The notes beneath the pieces are model-generated. The model was not told the origin of the DNA. It searched no databases and saw only the letters and a list, made by a program, of their open reading frames with translations. A stretch of 15,320 bases of DNA, taken from the NCBI GenBank assembly GCA_002792355.1, contig PFOE01000049.1:1-15320 (forward strand). Reading direction: 5' to 3'. Positions within the stretch are counted from its first letter, which is position 1. Every line of letters starts with the position of its first letter. Origin of the DNA: Candidatus Roizmanbacteria bacterium CG_4_10_14_0_2_um_filter_36_35 (GTDB taxonomy: Bacteria; Patescibacteriota; Microgenomatia; UBA1406; GWC2-37-13). Below, piece after piece: positions 13,378 through 15,320 of the stretch. A program made the position numbers and the translations under genes.

Positions 13378-14118
13378 TTATTTTCTATAGTTATTGATTG
13401 CTTCTTTCAATTTTTTTGCTTCTTCTCTTGGGTTTTTGGCAAAAATTATTCCGCGGGAGGAGTTAATGATTAGTCCTTGCTTTTTTGAGTTTAAACCGGC
13501 TTTGAGAGTGGCTTCAAGATCGCCTCCCTGGGCGCCGATTCCGGGAACCAAAAACGTTATTTCGTCGCCAGTAATCTTTCTCACCTCTCTAAGTTCGTCA
13601 GGATAGGTAGCCCCAACGACCAAAAGGCAGTTTTTATTTTTATTCCACTTATGGCTAACTTGATAGGCGACGTATTGATACAACTTAATGTCATTCCGAG
13701 CGAACGAAGTGAGCCGAGGAATCTTTTTAAAAGATCCCTCCACTTCGGTCGGGATGACATGAAGGTTTTGAAACTCGCCTGCCCCCTTGTTGGAAGTACG
13801 ACATAAAATAATAATTCCTTTATCTTTGTAGTCTAAAAATGGTTTTATAGCCTCTTCTCCAAGGTATGGTTGAACCGTTACGGCATCGGCGCCGAGGTAT
13901 GTAAAAATAAATTGAACATATCCGCTGTTTGTACTGCCAATATCCCCCCGCTTGGCATCTATGATGATGGGAATTTCCGGATATTTTTTCTTTAAGTAGT
14001 CACAGGTCTTTTTTAACTCTTCAACTCCCTTATATCCTATAGCTTCATAGAAGGCAGTGTTCAACTTGTATGAACAAACCAAGTCATGAGTGGCTTCGAT
14101 GATAGGTTTATTGAACAA
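13378..14118 (-). CDS. pyrF: Orotidine 5'-phosphate decarboxylase, PyrF type 2, N-terminally short and with an inserted repeat
   Basis: This enzyme decarboxylates OMP to UMP, the last step of de novo pyrimidine synthesis. The catalytic cluster is present as IDAKRGDIG (D54, K56, D59), with K18 in SYKLN and TAFYE as in type 2 enzymes, VPGIGAQGGD (191-200) and the phosphate-binding Arg in NSSRGI (R222). Two oddities: it opens with FNKPIIEATHDLV, a segment normally preceded by about 30 residues including the first strand with a G-L-D-P-D motif, and here only the lyase stop (TAG at 14124-14122, in the same frame) and one codon lie before the TTG start. Residues about 120-143 (VIPTEVEGSFKK..., ...TSFARND) come from a palindromic element placed between two conserved blocks. 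It may be functional, truncated or degrading. Confidence 0.85.
   Translation of the reverse strand: MFNKPIIEATHDLVCSYKLNTAFYEAIGYKGVEELKKTCDYLKKKYPEIPIIIDAKRGDIGSTNSGYVQFIFTYLGADAVTVQPYLGEEAIKPFLDYKDKGIIILCRTSNKGAGEFQNLHVIPTEVEGSFKKIPRLTSFARNDIKLYQYVAYQVSHKWNKNKNCLLVVGATYPDELREVRKITGDEITFLVPGIGAQGGDLEATLKAGLNSKKQGLIINSSRGIIFAKNPREEAKKLKEAINNYRK
13688..13760. repeat. 73-bp palindromic element, in frame in pyrF
   Basis: Outer arms ATGTCAT (13688-13694) and ATGACAT (13754-13760) enclose ATTCC/GGAAT (13693-13697 with 13718-13722), ATCTTTT/AAAAGAT (13721-13727 with 13729-13735) and ATCCC/GGGAT (13734-13738 with 13751-13755) as alternative pairings. It contains 17 bases (13697-13713) identical to the opposite strand of the SDR element at 8642-8658. 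It adds about 24 codons with no stop. Confidence 0.82.
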
Positions 14119-14121
14119 AAA

Positions 14122-14865
14122 CTATTTTAAAATTAATAATTTTTCCAGCTTTGCCTCTGTCATTAGTTTTTTCTCAAGAATAATCTGTTTTAAAGTTTTA
14201 CCCGTTAAAAGAGCCTCTTTGACGATTTTGGAAATCGTATCGTAGCCCAAAACAGGTGTTAATAGCGTCGAATAAGCCGTGGATTTTCCCAAAAGCTCAA
14301 AACACCTTTTTTTGTTGGCAACAATCTTTCTTATCCCTCGATCAGCAAAAAGACGAAGACCAGACTCGACAATTTTCAACATCGTTATTAACGAATCGGC
14401 AATCGCCGGAAGCATGATGCCTAGCTCGAGATGCGAACTTTCAGCAGCATGATAAATCGTAGTATTTCTTCCGTCCACTTGGAAATAAATCTGGTTCATG
14501 GTCTCGCAAATGATCGGATTGACCTTCCCGGGCATGATCGACGACCCCTGCTGCATTTCAATAAAAGATATCTCTCCTATTCCCCCTCGCGGACCGCTTG
14601 ACATAAATCTTAAGTCGGTGGCAATCTTACTCATATCAAGACATAGGATGTTGACTGCCGATGAAATATAACAAAAGTCAGTATTACTAGAAGTCCCTGA
14701 CATTAAATTATTCATTGGTTTTAATTCTTTAATTTTTGTGATATTGCGAAGTTCTTCATAGACATTTTCTATGTAAATTTTTGAGGCATTAATACTGTTA
14801 CCAATTGCCGTCCCGCCCAGATTCAGCTCCAACAGATATTTTTCTGACTCTTTAATCCGTTCCAT
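14122..14865 (-). CDS. Aspartase/fumarase-type lyase, C-terminal part (after a frameshift)
   Basis: This 247-residue frame carries the middle and end of the class: LNLGGTAIG (14-22), the signature loop GSSIMPGKVNP (near 106-116), NTTIYHAAESSHLELGIMLP and the C-terminal domain with LLTPVLGYDTISKI. The enzymes form tetramers and eliminate ammonia from aspartate or water from malate to give fumarate. GKVNP is shared by both; NTT and the C-terminal pattern lean to aspartate ammonia-lyase but do not decide it. The ATG at 14865 is an internal methionine, not a natural start: the missing N-terminal half is in the overlapping frame just upstream, and the junction is at the T-TTA-AAA run 14877-14871. 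It is followed after 3 bp by pyrF in the same frame. Confidence 0.85.
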   Translation of the reverse strand: MERIKESEKYLLELNLGGTAIGNSINASKIYIENVYEELRNITKIKELKPMNNLMSGTSSNTDFCYISSAVNILCLDMSKIATDLRFMSSGPRGGIGEISFIEMQQGSSIMPGKVNPIICETMNQIYFQVDGRNTTIYHAAESSHLELGIMLPAIADSLITMLKIVESGLRLFADRGIRKIVANKKRCFELLGKSTAYSTLLTPVLGYDTISKIVKEALLTGKTLKQIILEKKLMTEAKLEKLLILK

Positions 14866-15320
14866 GTCTCTTTTAAAATATCGGCGTAAGACTGAAGCTC
14901 TGCTCCCAAAGTTGTCGGCACCGCATCCTGCATATGAGTCCTGGCTAATTTTTTAACACCTTTAAACTCCTCTGCCCTTTTTTCAAACACTTTAATTAAA
15001 TAAAGTAGGCTGTTTAATAATTTCTCTGTTAATTTTATTGAAGCGATTTTTAGAGCTGAAGGGTTGACGTCGTTAGTTGACTGGCTAGCATTGACGTTAT
15101 CATTTGGATGAGTTCCTGATAAAATAGCAATAACTTCATTAACGTTCATGTTGACCGAAGTTCCGGCGCCACCGTGCAGGCCTTTGATAATAAACTGATC
15201 GTTATACTTTCCTTTTAAAATCTCATCGCAGGCAACAATAATTTTTTTAACTTTGTCTTCATTGATTTTTCCGGCTTTAAAATTAGCCATCGCCGCGGCT
15301 TTTTTAATCATAACTATCGC
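14823..15320 (-). CDS. Aspartase/fumarase-type lyase, N-terminal part (partial, ends at frameshift)
   Basis: The reading frame enters from the right edge of the window with no stop, so the first residues are outside; the ATG at 15311 (MIKKAAAMAN) is internal to the usual domain 1. Visible family motifs are GGAGTSVNMNVNEVIA, HPNDNVNASQSTNDVNPSA and RTHMQDAVPTTLGAE, which form substrate-binding parts of the active site. GAGTS and DAVP are more aspartase-like; the H in RTHMQD is found in fumarases and some aspartases. After SYADILKE the frame departs from the family (TWNGLKSQKNICWS) and stops at 14823. Reading one base back at the AAAA run restores ILKRDMERIKESEKYLLELN, the expected continuation. 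Whether this is a mutation, an assembly or sequencing error, or programmed frameshifting cannot be decided here. Confidence 0.85.
   Translation of the reverse strand, partial: AIVMIKKAAAMANFKAGKINEDKVKKIIVACDEILKGKYNDQFIIKGLHGGAGTSVNMNVNEVIAILSGTHPNDNVNASQSTNDVNPSALKIASIKLTEKLLNSLLYLIKVFEKRAEEFKGVKKLARTHMQDAVPTTLGAELQSYADILKETWNGLKSQKNICWS

Noticed and set aside
13394..13606. Plus-strand open frame of 70 codons
   Set aside because: Antisense to the conserved PyrF C-terminal motifs, so not a likely gene.
1..15320. CRISPR array, tRNA or rRNA genes, insertion sequence or prophage
   Set aside because: No regularly spaced direct repeats, no tRNA-like cloverleaf or rRNA sequence, and no transposase, integrase or phage gene could be recognised on either strand.

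Overview
The window looks like a compact, AT-rich bacterial chromosome segment, most probably from the Candidate Phyla Radiation (Patescibacteria, perhaps Microgenomates-like). This is inferred from tight packing (most gaps 0-10 bp), near absence of Shine-Dalgarno motifs, non-ATG starts (GTG and TTG), GC-rich palindromic repeats that code for CRQAG- and VIPTEVEGS-type peptides inside genes, and the mixture of genes. UGA is used as a normal stop, so this is not a UGA-recoding lineage. Taxonomy was not tested by any search.

Layout. 1-187 (-) is the 5' part of a probable lgt. 227-5919 (+) is a five-gene surface-glycan run: a CDP-paratose/tyvelose 2-epimerase-like SDR, a GT4 glycosyltransferase, a DPM1-type GT2, a large GT-C-like membrane protein and a SAM methyltransferase, with 4-11 bp overlaps between the first four. 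A second run converges on it from the minus strand (9445 to 5920): an SDR epimerase/dehydratase, a GT-C-like membrane glycosyltransferase and a second methyltransferase. The two methyltransferase genes meet stop to stop with no base between them. The SDR/GT2/GT4/GT-C set suggests synthesis of activated and polyprenyl-linked sugars in the cytoplasm and their transfer outside the membrane, with methylation as a side step; the products are not known.

9446-9552 is a divergent intergenic region with two palindromic repeats and a possible two-way -10 box. A small HAD-superfamily gene (9553-10128, +) overlaps tail to tail with a minus-strand operon-like run reaching the right edge: aspartase/fumarase-type lyase (frameshifted), PyrF-type OMP decarboxylase (N-terminally short and carrying a repeat insertion), an unrecognised protein with a phosphoribosyltransferase-like loop, an M29 aminopeptidase and a four-CBS-domain protein.

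The most striking feature is a set of nine palindromic elements, seven of them inside open reading frames without breaking them: one in the GT4 gene, two in the 570-residue GT-C gene, three in one SDR gene and one in pyrF. They add about 8-24 residues each, mostly at predicted loops, and resemble in behaviour the Rickettsia palindromic elements. Other points of interest are the possible -1 slippery site in the lyase gene, the missing first strand of PyrF, the unknown PRTase-like protein, and TATAAT-like boxes that contain the stop codon of the preceding gene a few bases before the next start.
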